Shown: in pieces, positions 35,459 to 44,736 of the stretch
How the letters are laid out: each line of letters opens with the position of its first letter
Numbering within the stretch: position 1 is the first letter of the stretch
Source: CBDHFQ01 sp965262565
Lineage (GTDB): Bacteria > Bacteroidota > Bacteroidia > J057
Direction of reading: 5' to 3'
Assembly: GCA_965262565.1 (NCBI GenBank)
Contig: CBDHFQ010000033.1
Coordinates: 353,042-417,041 of the forward strand
DNA length: 64,000 nt
Made by a program: the position numbers and the translations under genes
The notes under the pieces: model-generated
What the model saw: the letters and a program-made list of their open reading frames with translations, nothing else
What the model was told of the DNA's origin: nothing
The model's database searches: none

Positions 35459-38080
35459 TTATTCATTATTTCGCAGTGATGTAATAGGGTTAGCTAGGGC
35501 AGCTGTTACACTTTGAAAGCCTACTGACAATAAAGAGATCGCAAGGGTTATCAGGCCTGTCAATATATAAATCCAGCTATGAAGCTCAGTTCGGTAAGCA
35601 AAATTTGATAACCATTCACTGGATAAATACCATCCGATAGGAATGGCGATGATAATAGCTATCATTACCAGTGTGAAAAAGTTTTGAACGAGGAGATAGA
35701 TGATATGTGTTACAGAAGCCCCTAGTACTTTTCTGATACCAATTTCCTTTGTTTTTCTTGCAGCCAGAAAAGAAGCTAACCCAAACATTCCCATACAGCT
35801 TAGTAAGATGGCCAATATAGAAAATACACTACTCAACCTTGCTACTCTTTGTTCTTCCTGAAACTTTTTTTCAAATTCCTCATCGGCAAAGGCTATCTCA
35901 TATTGGCTGTGGGGGATTATCTTCTTTAGCGTTTGTTCCAATAGGGCAATAGCCTCACTGGCATTTACATGCGGACTTAACTTGACATTAAGTACATTAC
36001 CCACTGTTACATCCAATCGATAAATAGAAGGTCTAGCGCGATAGTAAGGAGATTCGACGACCATATTTTCGACGACTCCTATGATGTGATACATTCGTTC
36101 ATCCCACCGAAGAATTTTTCCTACAGGATCTGTGAAGTCAATCATTTCCACCATCGCTTTACTGATGATGAAAGCACTGGAATCTGTGCTAAATTGTGGG
36201 TCAAAGTCTCGACCAGCAATAATATTCCAACCGATAGCTTTTCCGTATTCATGACTCACTGAAGTATTAGCAATGCCTAAATTTACATTTGGATCTTTTC
36301 CCTCCCAGGTGATATCCAATGAATTTTCCGTAAAACTAGTAATAGGACTACTACTCAAAGCTATCTCTTCTACAGCTCTTTGGGTAAGTAATTCGTTTCT
36401 TAATATAGGGAAATGTGGACCTATATTTTCTAACGATACATCTATGGTAAGGAGTCGATTTTGCTTATATCCCAACGGACGTTCCTGGGCATAGTGAATT
36501 TGTTGATATACTACGATGGTCCCAATAATAAGAATGACCGAAGTAGCAAATTGAATCACCACCAGGAATTCTCTCGCATACATGGAAAATGGATTTATGC
36601 TTACTTTTTTCTTTAAGGCATGTATGGGATGGAAAGCGGAAAGGTAAAATGCAGGATACAGACCTGATCCTATGCTAATCATTCCTATAAGTCCCAAGCC
36701 CATTCCCCAGAAAAATAGATTATTCCATGGAATAGTTAGTTGTTTATTAGCAACTTCATTGAACCAGGGAAGAAATCCTACAGCTAATATCAGAGAGAGT
36801 CCAAAAGAGATTACTGTGAATAAAAAAGCTTCAGTGAAAAATTGACCTATAAGCTGTTTTTTGCTTGCTCCAATCGCTTTTCTGATTCCAATTTCCCTTA
36901 GTCGTTCTTCAGATCGAGCTGTACTTAAATTGATATAATTGAAGCACGCCAACATAAGAATAAACAATCCTATGATGCTTAAAAGCCAAATGTATTGAAT
37001 TCGACCTCCCACACTTTTTCCATTGACGAACTTTGAATATAAATGCCATCTATTCATAGGGAAAAGGTAAGCTTCTGGTTTATCTGAAGCATTGAAGGGA
37101 TTATGAGGAGTGTTATCGAGAATAATTGACTTAATGTGCTTAGAAACCTGTTCCATCTCTTCGCCTGATTTTATTTGTACCAATAATTGGAAAGAAGTAG
37201 CCCACCAAACATTGAGCATATGGTTGGAATAAAGATTTATAGATACACTGGTCTGAAAAGAAGCCAAATATAGTATCTCGTTAAAGGAGGAGTTAGAAGG
37301 GAAATCTTCATAAACGCCAGTTACTTTTACAGAAGCTTTGTTATTGATTGAAATGGTTTGATTTATTGGATGTTGATCTCCAAACAGTTCTTTGGCAGTA
37401 GATTGAGACAAGAATACGACATTGGGTTCATTGAGATCCGATACATCTCCCTCTAACAGATGTATATCCAGTAGCTTAGGGCCATCTGCTTCTATAAATA
37501 ATCCCTTGCGTTTCAATTCTTTCTCTCCATAGGAAAAGTAGGAAGTATGTGGGAAACTAGCCAATACCACATATTCAAAATGACTCCCATAGGAATGAGC
37601 TAATTCTTTTGCTAAAGGAGCCATAGTAGAGCGCCATACTCTTTTTCGGTTCCCTTTTTGCCTAATTTGAACTACTTTGGCAACTCGATCTATATGTTCA
37701 TTATCTCTGTTGAAGGTAAGTGCATCCCATATCCATAATCCAATGAGTAGGGTAGTGGCTATGCCTATGCTCAACCCAAAAATGTTCAGGAAGGAATACA
37801 ATTTTTCCTTTTTTAGTTGTCTTTGGGTAATCTTGAAATGATGTGATAATAGAGTGAATTCAGGGATGTATCTCATATGTTTGATCAAGTTAGGTCGCAA
37901 TAAAGTGAGTACCTGCCATGCGTACTTTCTCCTGGCTTGCTTTGCTGCGTGTTGGTACAGATCTTCCTCAAATAATTCTTCCAGATCCCCCTCAATTTCT
38001 TCCAGATAAGTATCTTTTAAGAATAAACGAAGAAACTGAAGGGGCCATTTAGGGGGACGATGAGATGGAAGTTGGCTCAT
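35459..38080 (-). CDS. MacB/FtsX-type ABC permease with permease-prefix domain
   Basis: An 873-residue protein. An N-terminal cytoplasmic permease-prefix region (about 1-95, LRLFLKDTYLEEIEGDLEELFEED) precedes two MacB-like halves, each with a periplasmic core and FtsX-type helices (LNIFGLSIGIATTLLIGLWIW; IGIRKAIGASKKQLIGQFF; IGIRKVLGASVTHIIYLLV). The repeated KEIGIRKVLGAS signatures mark the fused duplicated FtsX architecture common in Bacteroidota, where these permeases are usually encoded as large gene families. An ATPase partner is not adjacent; the one at 46074 belongs to another operon. The start shares its upstream region with the divergent MarR-GNAT gene. Confidence 0.9.
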   Translation of the reverse strand: MSQLPSHRPPKWPLQFLRLFLKDTYLEEIEGDLEELFEEDLYQHAAKQARRKYAWQVLTLLRPNLIKHMRYIPEFTLLSHHFKITQRQLKKEKLYSFLNIFGLSIGIATTLLIGLWIWDALTFNRDNEHIDRVAKVVQIRQKGNRKRVWRSTMAPLAKELAHSYGSHFEYVVLASFPHTSYFSYGEKELKRKGLFIEADGPKLLDIHLLEGDVSDLNEPNVVFLSQSTAKELFGDQHPINQTISINNKASVKVTGVYEDFPSNSSFNEILYLASFQTSVSINLYSNHMLNVWWATSFQLLVQIKSGEEMEQVSKHIKSIILDNTPHNPFNASDKPEAYLFPMNRWHLYSKFVNGKSVGGRIQYIWLLSIIGLFILMLACFNYINLSTARSEERLREIGIRKAIGASKKQLIGQFFTEAFLFTVISFGLSLILAVGFLPWFNEVANKQLTIPWNNLFFWGMGLGLIGMISIGSGLYPAFYLSAFHPIHALKKKVSINPFSMYAREFLVVIQFATSVILIIGTIVVYQQIHYAQERPLGYKQNRLLTIDVSLENIGPHFPILRNELLTQRAVEEIALSSSPITSFTENSLDITWEGKDPNVNLGIANTSVSHEYGKAIGWNIIAGRDFDPQFSTDSSAFIISKAMVEMIDFTDPVGKILRWDERMYHIIGVVENMVVESPYYRARPSIYRLDVTVGNVLNVKLSPHVNASEAIALLEQTLKKIIPHSQYEIAFADEEFEKKFQEEQRVARLSSVFSILAILLSCMGMFGLASFLAARKTKEIGIRKVLGASVTHIIYLLVQNFFTLVMIAIIIAIPIGWYLSSEWLSNFAYRTELHSWIYILTGLITLAISLLSVGFQSVTAALANPITSLRNNE

Positions 38081-38088
38081 ATGATTTT

Positions 38089-38138
38089 ATTCGTAATTGC
38101 AGTCAATATAGAGAAAATATTTCATTCGTAATTGCAGT
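38089..38138. promoter_or_regulatory. 15-bp direct repeats in the divergent promoter region
   Basis: ATTCGTAATTGCAGT occurs at 38089-38103 and again at 38124-38138, 35 bases apart start to start. Both copies lie in the 149-base region between the ABC permease start (38080, minus strand) and the MarR-GNAT start (38230, plus strand). They are candidate binding sites for the regulator encoded next door or for a sigma factor. Confidence 0.45.
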
Positions 38139-38202
38139 TATTTATTTTGTGCCAATGAGTAGGACACCAGTTGATATTTTCAATGAAAGTTCTTTAATTT
38201 AT

Positions 38203-38214
38203 GTAACTGGTTAC
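38203..38214. promoter_or_regulatory. palindromic operator candidate before the MarR-GNAT gene
   Basis: GTAAC-TG-GTTAC is a 12-base palindrome with a 2-base centre, 15 bases before ATG 38230. It overlaps a second palindrome TTACGTAA (38211-38218), followed by the related TTACATAA (38224-38231). MarR proteins bind such short palindromes. Autoregulation is inference. Confidence 0.4.
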
Positions 38215-38229
38215 GTAAATGATTACATA

Positions 38230-39183
38230 ATGAATTTCTTTGATCAAGTAGGTAGGATGGCTATAGGTAGCCGACTCCGTATGCTAAGTGAAAGATTAGC
38301 TGAAGATGCACAAAAGGTGTATGATTTATATGGATTAGCGTTGAAGCCTAAATGGTTCCCAGTCGTTCATGTTTTGTCTCAAGGAAAAGAAAGAACGATC
38401 ACTCAGATTGCCGAAGAAATAGGACATTCCCATCCATCTGTTAGCAAGATTATAAGGGAAATGAGAGAAGATCAGTGGATTATAGAAAGAACAGATCCAT
38501 TTGATAAACGGAAAAATGTTATAGCCCTAAATGAGAAAGGAAAAACGGCTGTTGCTATCATGGACTCCATGTGTCTGGATGTTAGCCAGGCTGTGGATGA
38601 AATGTCAGCAAGCGCTCCATACGATTTATGGAATGCGATAGCCTCCTGGGAAAAATTACTCTCAGAAGCTTCTTTATTTGATCGAGTAAAATCTGCCCAT
38701 TATCAAAGGGAAGCTCAGTATATTTCTATTGTTCCGTACCAACCTTCTTATCAGTTAGCTTTCAAACAGCTCAATGAACAATGGATCTCGACCTATTTTA
38801 CGATGGAAGAGGCGGATTATCAATCGCTCGACCATCCTCAAACTTATATCATAGATAAAGGAGGGTATATTTTTATGGCTTTATACAAAAAAGAGCCTGT
38901 GGGAACTTGTGCGCTAATAAAAATGGATCATCCTGAATACGATTTTGAGTTAGCTAAAATGGCAGTTTCTCCTAAAGTACAGGGGAAGCGTATTGGATTT
39001 AAGTTGGGACAGGTAGTCATTCAACAAGCAAGATCTATTGGGGCGAATAAACTTTATTTGGAGAGTAATAAAATTCTAACTCCTGCTCTACGTCTATATA
39101 AAAAATTAGGCTTTACCGATGTTATTGGTCAGCCATCTCCTTATGCTCGCTGCAATGTTCAAATGGAACTGTCATTGGATTAA
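38230..39183 (+). CDS. MarR-family regulator fused to GNAT acetyltransferase
   Basis: The frame is open from 38065, but the first 55 codons do not match the family and overlap the divergent gene's start; ATG 38230 (MNFFDQVGRMAIGSRLRML) is the natural start, giving 317 residues. The MarR winged helix is at about 20-140 (TITQIAEEIGHSHPSVSKIIREM, ERTDPFDKRKNVIALNEKG). The GNAT domain is at about 170-317 (LAKMAVSPKVQGKRIGFKLG with the acetyl-CoA loop QGKRIG, then LYLESNKILTPALRLYKKLGF). This MarR-GNAT fusion is a known bacterial architecture; the acetyl acceptor is unknown. Confidence 0.9.
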   Translation: MNFFDQVGRMAIGSRLRMLSERLAEDAQKVYDLYGLALKPKWFPVVHVLSQGKERTITQIAEEIGHSHPSVSKIIREMREDQWIIERTDPFDKRKNVIALNEKGKTAVAIMDSMCLDVSQAVDEMSASAPYDLWNAIASWEKLLSEASLFDRVKSAHYQREAQYISIVPYQPSYQLAFKQLNEQWISTYFTMEEADYQSLDHPQTYIIDKGGYIFMALYKKEPVGTCALIKMDHPEYDFELAKMAVSPKVQGKRIGFKLGQVVIQQARSIGANKLYLESNKILTPALRLYKKLGFTDVIGQPSPYARCNVQMELSLD

Positions 39184-39390
39184 GATTTTTATTTATTGTT
39201 TAGAAACTGGAAAAAGACTCTTTCCAAAGGTGACATTCTCTTTCTCATACGAATGATAAATAGGTGTGGCTATCTGGTGAGGTGGTTGTGAACAGGTATT
39301 GATCCAGGAAGATACTTTGGATTTTTGGTCATATTGTACTATTTGATAAATTGAAGGAATCTTTATCAGCACTTCTAATTAGCCTAATTG

Positions 39391-41499
39391 ATGAAAACTT
39401 TTCATACGTTTCTATATAGATTCCTGGTCTTGGGATATATATTCATTCCTTTTTACAGTCTTCATGCACAATCGGAGGTTACTTTGGAGCAAGTGATGAG
39501 TGCCCCTTTTCCTACCGATCTTATTACCCACCCTACCAGTGAACAAGTGGCCTGGGTGTTTAACGAACGAGGGGTAAGAAATATTTGGGTGGCAAAAGGA
39601 CCGGAATTTAGAGGCAAAGCTATTACCGCCTATACAGAAGATGATGGACAAGCTATCAGTTCTCTTGCATTTACTCCCGATGGCTCTCAAATTTTGTATG
39701 TCCGTGGGGGAGCCCCTAATCGGCAAGGAGAGGTACCTAATCCTAGAAGCGAAGCCCAGGAAGCTAAGCGGTCGGTTTGGAGAATTTCGATTGATGGGGG
39801 AGAGGCTGAGATGATGTTGGAAAGTGGTAACTACGAACTTCATCCCAATGGGCAACAGCTAGCCTATTCTAAGGGGAAATCGGTGTACGTATTGGAACTG
39901 ACTTCTGAGGCTGAAGCAGAAAAAATATGTACCGTTAGAGGAAATCCGGGATCGTTACGTTGGTCCCCTAATACGTCCCAGTCTAAATTGGCCTTTGTGA
40001 GCAATAGAGGTGATCATTCATTTATCGGTGTCTTTGATATGCAGGAAGGGGGCATTACTTATTTTGATCCAAGGGTAGATGAGGACAGTAATCCCGTATG
40101 GTCGCCAGATGGGAAATCTATCGCTTTTATCAGAGCTCCTTATGAACGGCCCCAAATATTTGGGCCAAAGCGGAGTGCCATTCCCTGGAGCATATGTATA
40201 GCAGATATAGATTCCAACTCAGTTCGAACCATTTGGACCGCTGATGAAGGAATGGGCTCAGCGATTAGATTTATTTCTGCAGCGAACCAATTGCTTTGGG
40301 GAGCCGACAACAGATTAGTTTTTCCCTGGGAGAAAAAGGGCTGGACACATTTGTATAGCATTTCTGCTGATGGAGGAGATCCCTTGCTATTAACACCTGG
40401 AGCGTTTGAGGTTCAATATGTTTCTCTTTCTGCTAATGCCGAAACAGTACTTTATTCTTCCAATCAGGAAGATATAGATCGACAACATATTTGGGAAGTG
40501 TCTGTCAATGGAGGAACGCCTGAACAATTGTCTAAGGGAAATGGAATAGAATGGTCGCCACTTAGCATCAATGAAGCGGGTGTTATTGCATGCCTGAGTT
40601 CCGGGCCTACTACTCCAGCTTTTCCTGCACTTATTACAGAATCTGGCGAGTCGCAGTCGTTGGCACCAAATACGATCCCTCATCAATTTCCTTCTGATCT
40701 ACTCGTCCAACCTCAGCAAGTCATATTTCCTGCAGCTGATGGAATGCCGATTCACGGTCAATTGTTCCTTCCTCCAAATGCTCAGCCTGGAGAGCAGCAT
40801 CCGGCGGTATTATTTTTTCATGGTGGTTCTAGAAGGCAGATGCTATTAGGATTTCATCACAGAGGGTATTATCACAATGCCTACGCCATGAATCAGTATT
40901 TAGCAAATAAAGGATATGTAGTGCTATCTGTCAATTATCGAAGTGGGATTGGATATGGTACTTTGTTTAGGGAGGCACTTAATTATGGTGCTGTAGGAGC
41001 GAGTGAATTTAATGATGTCATGGGAGCAGGATTATATTTGAGAAGTCGCGAAGATGTGGACCCAGAGAAGATTGGTTTATGGGGAGGTTCTTATGGGGGA
41101 TATTTGACAGCATTGGGATTAGCACGAGCTTCCGATTTATTTGCTGCGGGAGTAGATATACATGGAGTACATGATTGGAATCCGGTCATCCAGAATTTTA
41201 TTCCTTCTTACAATCCCCTGGAAGTTCCCGAAGCTGCCGAACTCGCTTTTAACTCTTCCCCTTTAGCGTGGATGGATGGATGGCGTTCTCCTGTATTATT
41301 GATCCATGGGGATGACGATCGAAATGTGCCTTTTAATGAAACGGTTACCTTAGTAAATGAACTTAGGAAGCGAAAGGTGGACTACGAGTTGCTGGTATTT
41401 CCTGATGAAGTTCACGGATTCTTGTTGCATGCTAATTGGTTGAAAGCTTATAGAGCTACGGCAGATTTTTTTGATCGCAAGTTGAAACATGTAGAGTAG
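39391..41499 (+). CDS. secreted S9 family prolyl-oligopeptidase-like peptidase
   Basis: A 702-residue protein (ATG 39391; a TTG lies one codon upstream) with a signal peptide (ending LHAQS), an N-terminal beta-propeller of PD40/WD40-like blades (SSLAFTPDGSQILYV, NPVWSPDGKSIAFIR) and a C-terminal alpha/beta-hydrolase. The catalytic triad is intact: Ser567 in GGSYGG, Asp643 in HGDDDRNVP, His675 in DEVHGF. It is most like S9 dipeptidyl or acylaminoacyl peptidases and acts in the periplasm or outside. Upstream 39184-39390 is non-coding. It has no obvious operon partner. Confidence 0.93.
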   Translation: MKTFHTFLYRFLVLGYIFIPFYSLHAQSEVTLEQVMSAPFPTDLITHPTSEQVAWVFNERGVRNIWVAKGPEFRGKAITAYTEDDGQAISSLAFTPDGSQILYVRGGAPNRQGEVPNPRSEAQEAKRSVWRISIDGGEAEMMLESGNYELHPNGQQLAYSKGKSVYVLELTSEAEAEKICTVRGNPGSLRWSPNTSQSKLAFVSNRGDHSFIGVFDMQEGGITYFDPRVDEDSNPVWSPDGKSIAFIRAPYERPQIFGPKRSAIPWSICIADIDSNSVRTIWTADEGMGSAIRFISAANQLLWGADNRLVFPWEKKGWTHLYSISADGGDPLLLTPGAFEVQYVSLSANAETVLYSSNQEDIDRQHIWEVSVNGGTPEQLSKGNGIEWSPLSINEAGVIACLSSGPTTPAFPALITESGESQSLAPNTIPHQFPSDLLVQPQQVIFPAADGMPIHGQLFLPPNAQPGEQHPAVLFFHGGSRRQMLLGFHHRGYYHNAYAMNQYLANKGYVVLSVNYRSGIGYGTLFREALNYGAVGASEFNDVMGAGLYLRSREDVDPEKIGLWGGSYGGYLTALGLARASDLFAAGVDIHGVHDWNPVIQNFIPSYNPLEVPEAAELAFNSSPLAWMDGWRSPVLLIHGDDDRNVPFNETVTLVNELRKRKVDYELLVFPDEVHGFLLHANWLKAYRATADFFDRKLKHVE

Positions 41500-41869
41500 C
41501 GATTTTAACTGCGTATCCTTTTTGGGAAAGAGAAGATATATTAGCTTCTTTTTTATTTGCATCTCAAGCAGTAGATAGAATTCCAAACTCTTCTAACATA
41601 CTAAGTTAATTGGAAGCTGCTCAATTGTTAGTAGATGTACGCGTTTTGACCCATCACTGCTTTTTCTATTTCACCGAGGCCACCATCATTTTTTATCTGA
41701 TGTTTCCCAGCATACGAAGCTAACTTACTTCTTGCTAGGTCTATATTATCAATGGATTGAAACGGCGAGATGCTGGTCAATTCAGATTTCCTTTTGTTCA
41801 ATTCGATTTGAAGCCCGCATCCTTCCCCTCCATTTCCTCGCATATTTGAGAAAACAATAACCAGAAAGT
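41500..41869. other. intergenic region before the efflux operon
   Basis: 370 bases between the S9 peptidase and the DUF2147 gene. It contains one minus-strand frame of 71 codons (41628-41843), listed separately as doubtful, and no clear terminator after the peptidase. The start of the efflux operon transcript is probably in its last 100 bases. Confidence 0.4.
41628..41843 (-). CDS. doubtful small ORF
   Basis: A 71-codon frame whose middle reads LQIELNKRKSELTSI and SIDNIDLARSKLASYAGKH, ending AVMGQNAYIY. It occupies an otherwise empty intergenic stretch and does not overlap another gene. The N-terminal leucine/lysine pattern vaguely resembles leader peptides of Bacteroidota ribosomal natural-product precursors, but no modifying enzymes are nearby. 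No family is recognised. Confidence 0.25.
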   Translation of the reverse strand: MRGNGGEGCGLQIELNKRKSELTSISPFQSIDNIDLARSKLASYAGKHQIKNDGGLGEIEKAVMGQNAYIY

Positions 41870-42295
41870 ATGAAACGTATTCTTTTTTTCACCCTACTTA
41901 GTTTTTCAGTAACATTTGGATGGGCACAAGAACAAAGGAGCGAGATCCTTGGTACCTGGGTCAATGAAGAAGGTAACACTCATATCGAAATTTTTCTGCA
42001 AAATGACCACTATTTTGGAAAAATTGTTTGGTTGGAAGCCCCGAACAACAAAAAGGGAGAACCTAAGACAGATCGAAATAATCCTGATAAATCATTAAGA
42101 GATCGTCCTATCGAGGGAATGATTATTCTCTCTGATTTGGCCTATCAAAATGGACAATGGGTCGACGGAACCATCTACAGTCCATTAAAAGGAAAAACTG
42201 CTGATTGTACCGCTATCTTAAATGGAACGGATGAGTTGCAGTTAAGCATTTCTTTGTCATTTTTTAGCACTACTAAAACATGGAAAAGAATATAA
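41870..42295 (+). CDS. secreted DUF2147 protein
   Basis: A 141-residue protein with a signal peptide (MKRILFFTLLSFSVTFGWAQ) and a DUF2147 domain: ILGTWVNEEGNTHIEIFLQNDHYFGKIVWLEAP, RPIEGMIILSDLAYQNGQWVDGTIYSPLKGKTADC. The family has a lipocalin-like fold and unknown ligand. Its stop codon overlaps a start codon of the TolC gene (TAATG at 42293-42297), indicating translational coupling to the efflux operon. A dedicated accessory role is inference. Confidence 0.88.
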   Translation: MKRILFFTLLSFSVTFGWAQEQRSEILGTWVNEEGNTHIEIFLQNDHYFGKIVWLEAPNNKKGEPKTDRNNPDKSLRDRPIEGMIILSDLAYQNGQWVDGTIYSPLKGKTADCTAILNGTDELQLSISLSFFSTTKTWKRI

Positions 42296-43626
42296 TGACG
42301 ACCAGGTATCTTATGTTGATTTGTTGGATCGGGATGTGGATTATCACCTGGAATGTGTCTGTAGGTCAAGAGATATCTGGAAGTTACTCCCTGTCTTCCT
42401 GGGATGAAGCATGGACGTTGGCGATGAAAAATAATCCCGATTTGGATATATACCGGCTTCAACAAGAAAAAGCCGATCTGGCACATAAGAGAGCTAAAAA
42501 TTATCGATTACCAACCATTTCAGGATCTTTTTCAGGTCAGCGGAATATCAGCTTAGCTACTACTCCTTTACCGGGAGAAATTTTTGGGCAGCCTGGCGAA
42601 ACAGTGGATGCTCAGTTTGGGCAGGAGTACAACTACAATGCTGGTATTTCCGTGTCTAAGTCCATATTTAATTGGCAGTCAAAGGTTCAGGCTAAGATAG
42701 CTGAAATGGATATTGCTATGGTAGGAGCTCAGGCAGATGCATTTGAACAAAGCTTAAAGCAACAAGTAGCGTTTTATTATTACACTGCCCTCGTAGCTAA
42801 AGAAGCAATAAATAGCAGTGAAAAAGATCTGATAATAGCGGATAGTATATATCAGTTGAGTCAACAAAGATTCAATGAAGGAGCAGTCACTCAAATAGCA
42901 GTCAATCAAGCAGCGATAAATTTAAATCAAGTCAGGCAGAATCATTGGGCGAACATTTCATTACTTGAACAATGTTATGAACAGCTTTCTATTTTATGGG
43001 GTATTCCGATAAGTACGGAATTCGAACTAACAGAAAAAATATCTATTGAACCCTCTGATTTTCCGGATTTCCAGGAACTAACTCCTGACTTAAGCTTAAA
43101 GGTATCTGAAAAACAGCTCCAACAGGCAGAGTTAATGGTAAAATCCCGAAAAGCAGCTTTTCTCCCTACTCTTTCGGTAAACGGTTATTTTGGTCAACAG
43201 CAATTCAGAAATGATTTTGGTTTATCCTTTGGGAATGGAGCATGGACAGATTATAGTTATGTTTCTTTAAGCCTGAATATTCCTCTTTTCTCTGGCTTTT
43301 CGAATAAACATAGTCTATCTGAATCCAAAATTGATTTAGAAATTGCCAAACGAGAATACCAGAACAATCAAAGAAATTCCACCTTTCAGGATGAATACAT
43401 GCTTAGTGAATATGAAAGAAGCCAGGCCGTACTGGAATTGACATTTGATACCTTTCAATTGTTTGACGAAAACAGCCAATTGACATTTCAGACATACTCA
43501 CAGGGATTGGTCAGTCTAGATAATTACCTGAACACTTTTGAAGAATATTTGAAAGCAGAACAGGCATATCTTCAAGCATTATCTGATTTTTATACTCAAT
43601 ACGCAAACCTGATTACCAGACAGTAA
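42295..43626 (+). CDS. TolC-family outer-membrane efflux protein
   Basis: A 443-residue protein. An earlier in-frame ATG at 42280 lies within the DUF2147 gene; the ATG at 42295 forms the TAATG junction and gives a good signal peptide (MTTRYLMLICWIGMWIITWN). It has a typical OEP repeat architecture: two repeats of long coiled helices (QKPADLAHKRAKNYRLPTISG-type, SEKDLIIADSIYQLSQQRF), with amphipathic strands such as YSYVSLSLNIPLFSGFSNKH. It forms the outer-membrane channel of a tripartite pump, partnered with the HlyD-like adaptor and FtsX/ATPase pair downstream, 3 bases away. Confidence 0.9.
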   Translation: MTTRYLMLICWIGMWIITWNVSVGQEISGSYSLSSWDEAWTLAMKNNPDLDIYRLQQEKADLAHKRAKNYRLPTISGSFSGQRNISLATTPLPGEIFGQPGETVDAQFGQEYNYNAGISVSKSIFNWQSKVQAKIAEMDIAMVGAQADAFEQSLKQQVAFYYYTALVAKEAINSSEKDLIIADSIYQLSQQRFNEGAVTQIAVNQAAINLNQVRQNHWANISLLEQCYEQLSILWGIPISTEFELTEKISIEPSDFPDFQELTPDLSLKVSEKQLQQAELMVKSRKAAFLPTLSVNGYFGQQQFRNDFGLSFGNGAWTDYSYVSLSLNIPLFSGFSNKHSLSESKIDLEIAKREYQNNQRNSTFQDEYMLSEYERSQAVLELTFDTFQLFDENSQLTFQTYSQGLVSLDNYLNTFEEYLKAEQAYLQALSDFYTQYANLITRQ

Positions 43627-43629
43627 ATC

Positions 43630-44736
43630 ATGAAAAAGTTTATTCAATATATAATTATCGTAGGTAGCCTCGGACTGATGGCAGGCTGTCAAACCGAAGA
43701 GAAAACCTATCCCCAGCGCAAGGATCTCATAGATGCCGTTTTTGCTTATGGTTATGTGATGACAGAAGATGAGTATGTTGTTACAGCTAAAACGGAAGGA
43801 TATCTGGATCGGGTATTCGTAGAAGAAGGAGATGTGGTGGAAAAAGGAATGCCGCTCTTTTTACTTTCTAATGAAGTACCATCAGCCCAACTTACTAATG
43901 CCCAGGTAAAATATGCTGATGCTCTGGAAAGGGCTACGGACCAATCTCCTGAAATACAACAATTAAAAGCTCAAATAGATCAAGGGAAACTTCAGAGAGA
44001 TAATGATAAACGTCAATTCGATCGCTATGCTAATCTACTTAATACCGGAGCTGTCTCACAATCCGACTATGACAGGGCTAAATTTCAGTACGAATCCGCT
44101 GAAAAAAATATTGAGATGTTGGAACAGTCTTTAGCGGATTTAAAAAAGAGCCGACAGCTAAGTCTTAAAAATGCTGAAACTGAATTAAAAGTCCAACAGA
44201 ATACCAATCAAGATTATATTCTTTCGAGTATCATACAAGGAACGGTTCTGCAAGTATTCAAAAAGGAAGGGGAGCTAGTCAAAAAGGGAGAATCGGTAGC
44301 ACAAATTGGTGGAGGTAGCCCTATCGTTAAATTATACATCGCAGAAGAGGATATCTCTTATGTAACAACTGATCAAAAAGTGATCATTACCCTAAATACC
44401 GATCAAAGCAAAGCATATTGGGCCAAGATCCATAAAATTTATCCCGCTTTTAATCTGACTGAACAATCCTTTGAAGTAGAAGCGGTATTCGATGAGTTAC
44501 CTAAGGTCTTGTTTACCAATACACAAGCACAAGCCAATATTATCATTGACAAAAAGAAAAACGTACTGGTGGTTCCCAATACATATCTCACGCCAGAGAA
44601 TGAAGTTCTGTTAACAGATGGTAGCCTGGTTCCTGTAGAAATAGGCCTTCAGAATGAATATTGGACCGAGATTATCAAAGGAATCGACGAATCTCAATTA
44701 CTAGTGCTTCCAACAACAGATAAAGATGAAAAATAG
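43630..44736 (+). CDS. efflux periplasmic adaptor lipoprotein (HlyD/MacA type)
   Basis: A 368-residue protein with a perfect lipobox LMAGC (Cys20). A biotinyl-lipoyl half-motif (YLDRVFVEEGDVVEKGMPLFLL) precedes a coiled-coil hairpin (about 95-180, ATDQSPEIQQLKAQIDQGK to LADLKKSRQLSLKNAE), and a second half-motif (GTVLQVFKKEGELVKKGESVAQIG) precedes a beta-barrel domain. This is the MacA/HlyD membrane-fusion architecture. It begins 3 bases after the TolC stop, and its last 11 bases overlap the permease start. Confidence 0.92.
   Translation: MKKFIQYIIIVGSLGLMAGCQTEEKTYPQRKDLIDAVFAYGYVMTEDEYVVTAKTEGYLDRVFVEEGDVVEKGMPLFLLSNEVPSAQLTNAQVKYADALERATDQSPEIQQLKAQIDQGKLQRDNDKRQFDRYANLLNTGAVSQSDYDRAKFQYESAEKNIEMLEQSLADLKKSRQLSLKNAETELKVQQNTNQDYILSSIIQGTVLQVFKKEGELVKKGESVAQIGGGSPIVKLYIAEEDISYVTTDQKVIITLNTDQSKAYWAKIHKIYPAFNLTEQSFEVEAVFDELPKVLFTNTQAQANIIIDKKKNVLVVPNTYLTPENEVLLTDGSLVPVEIGLQNEYWTEIIKGIDESQLLVLPTTDKDEK

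Noticed and set aside
6928..39242. shared 14-mer AAGGTGACATTCTC upstream of the BamA-like gene and of the S9 peptidase gene
   Set aside because: Chance match level for the window size; only two copies and no shared surrounding pattern.
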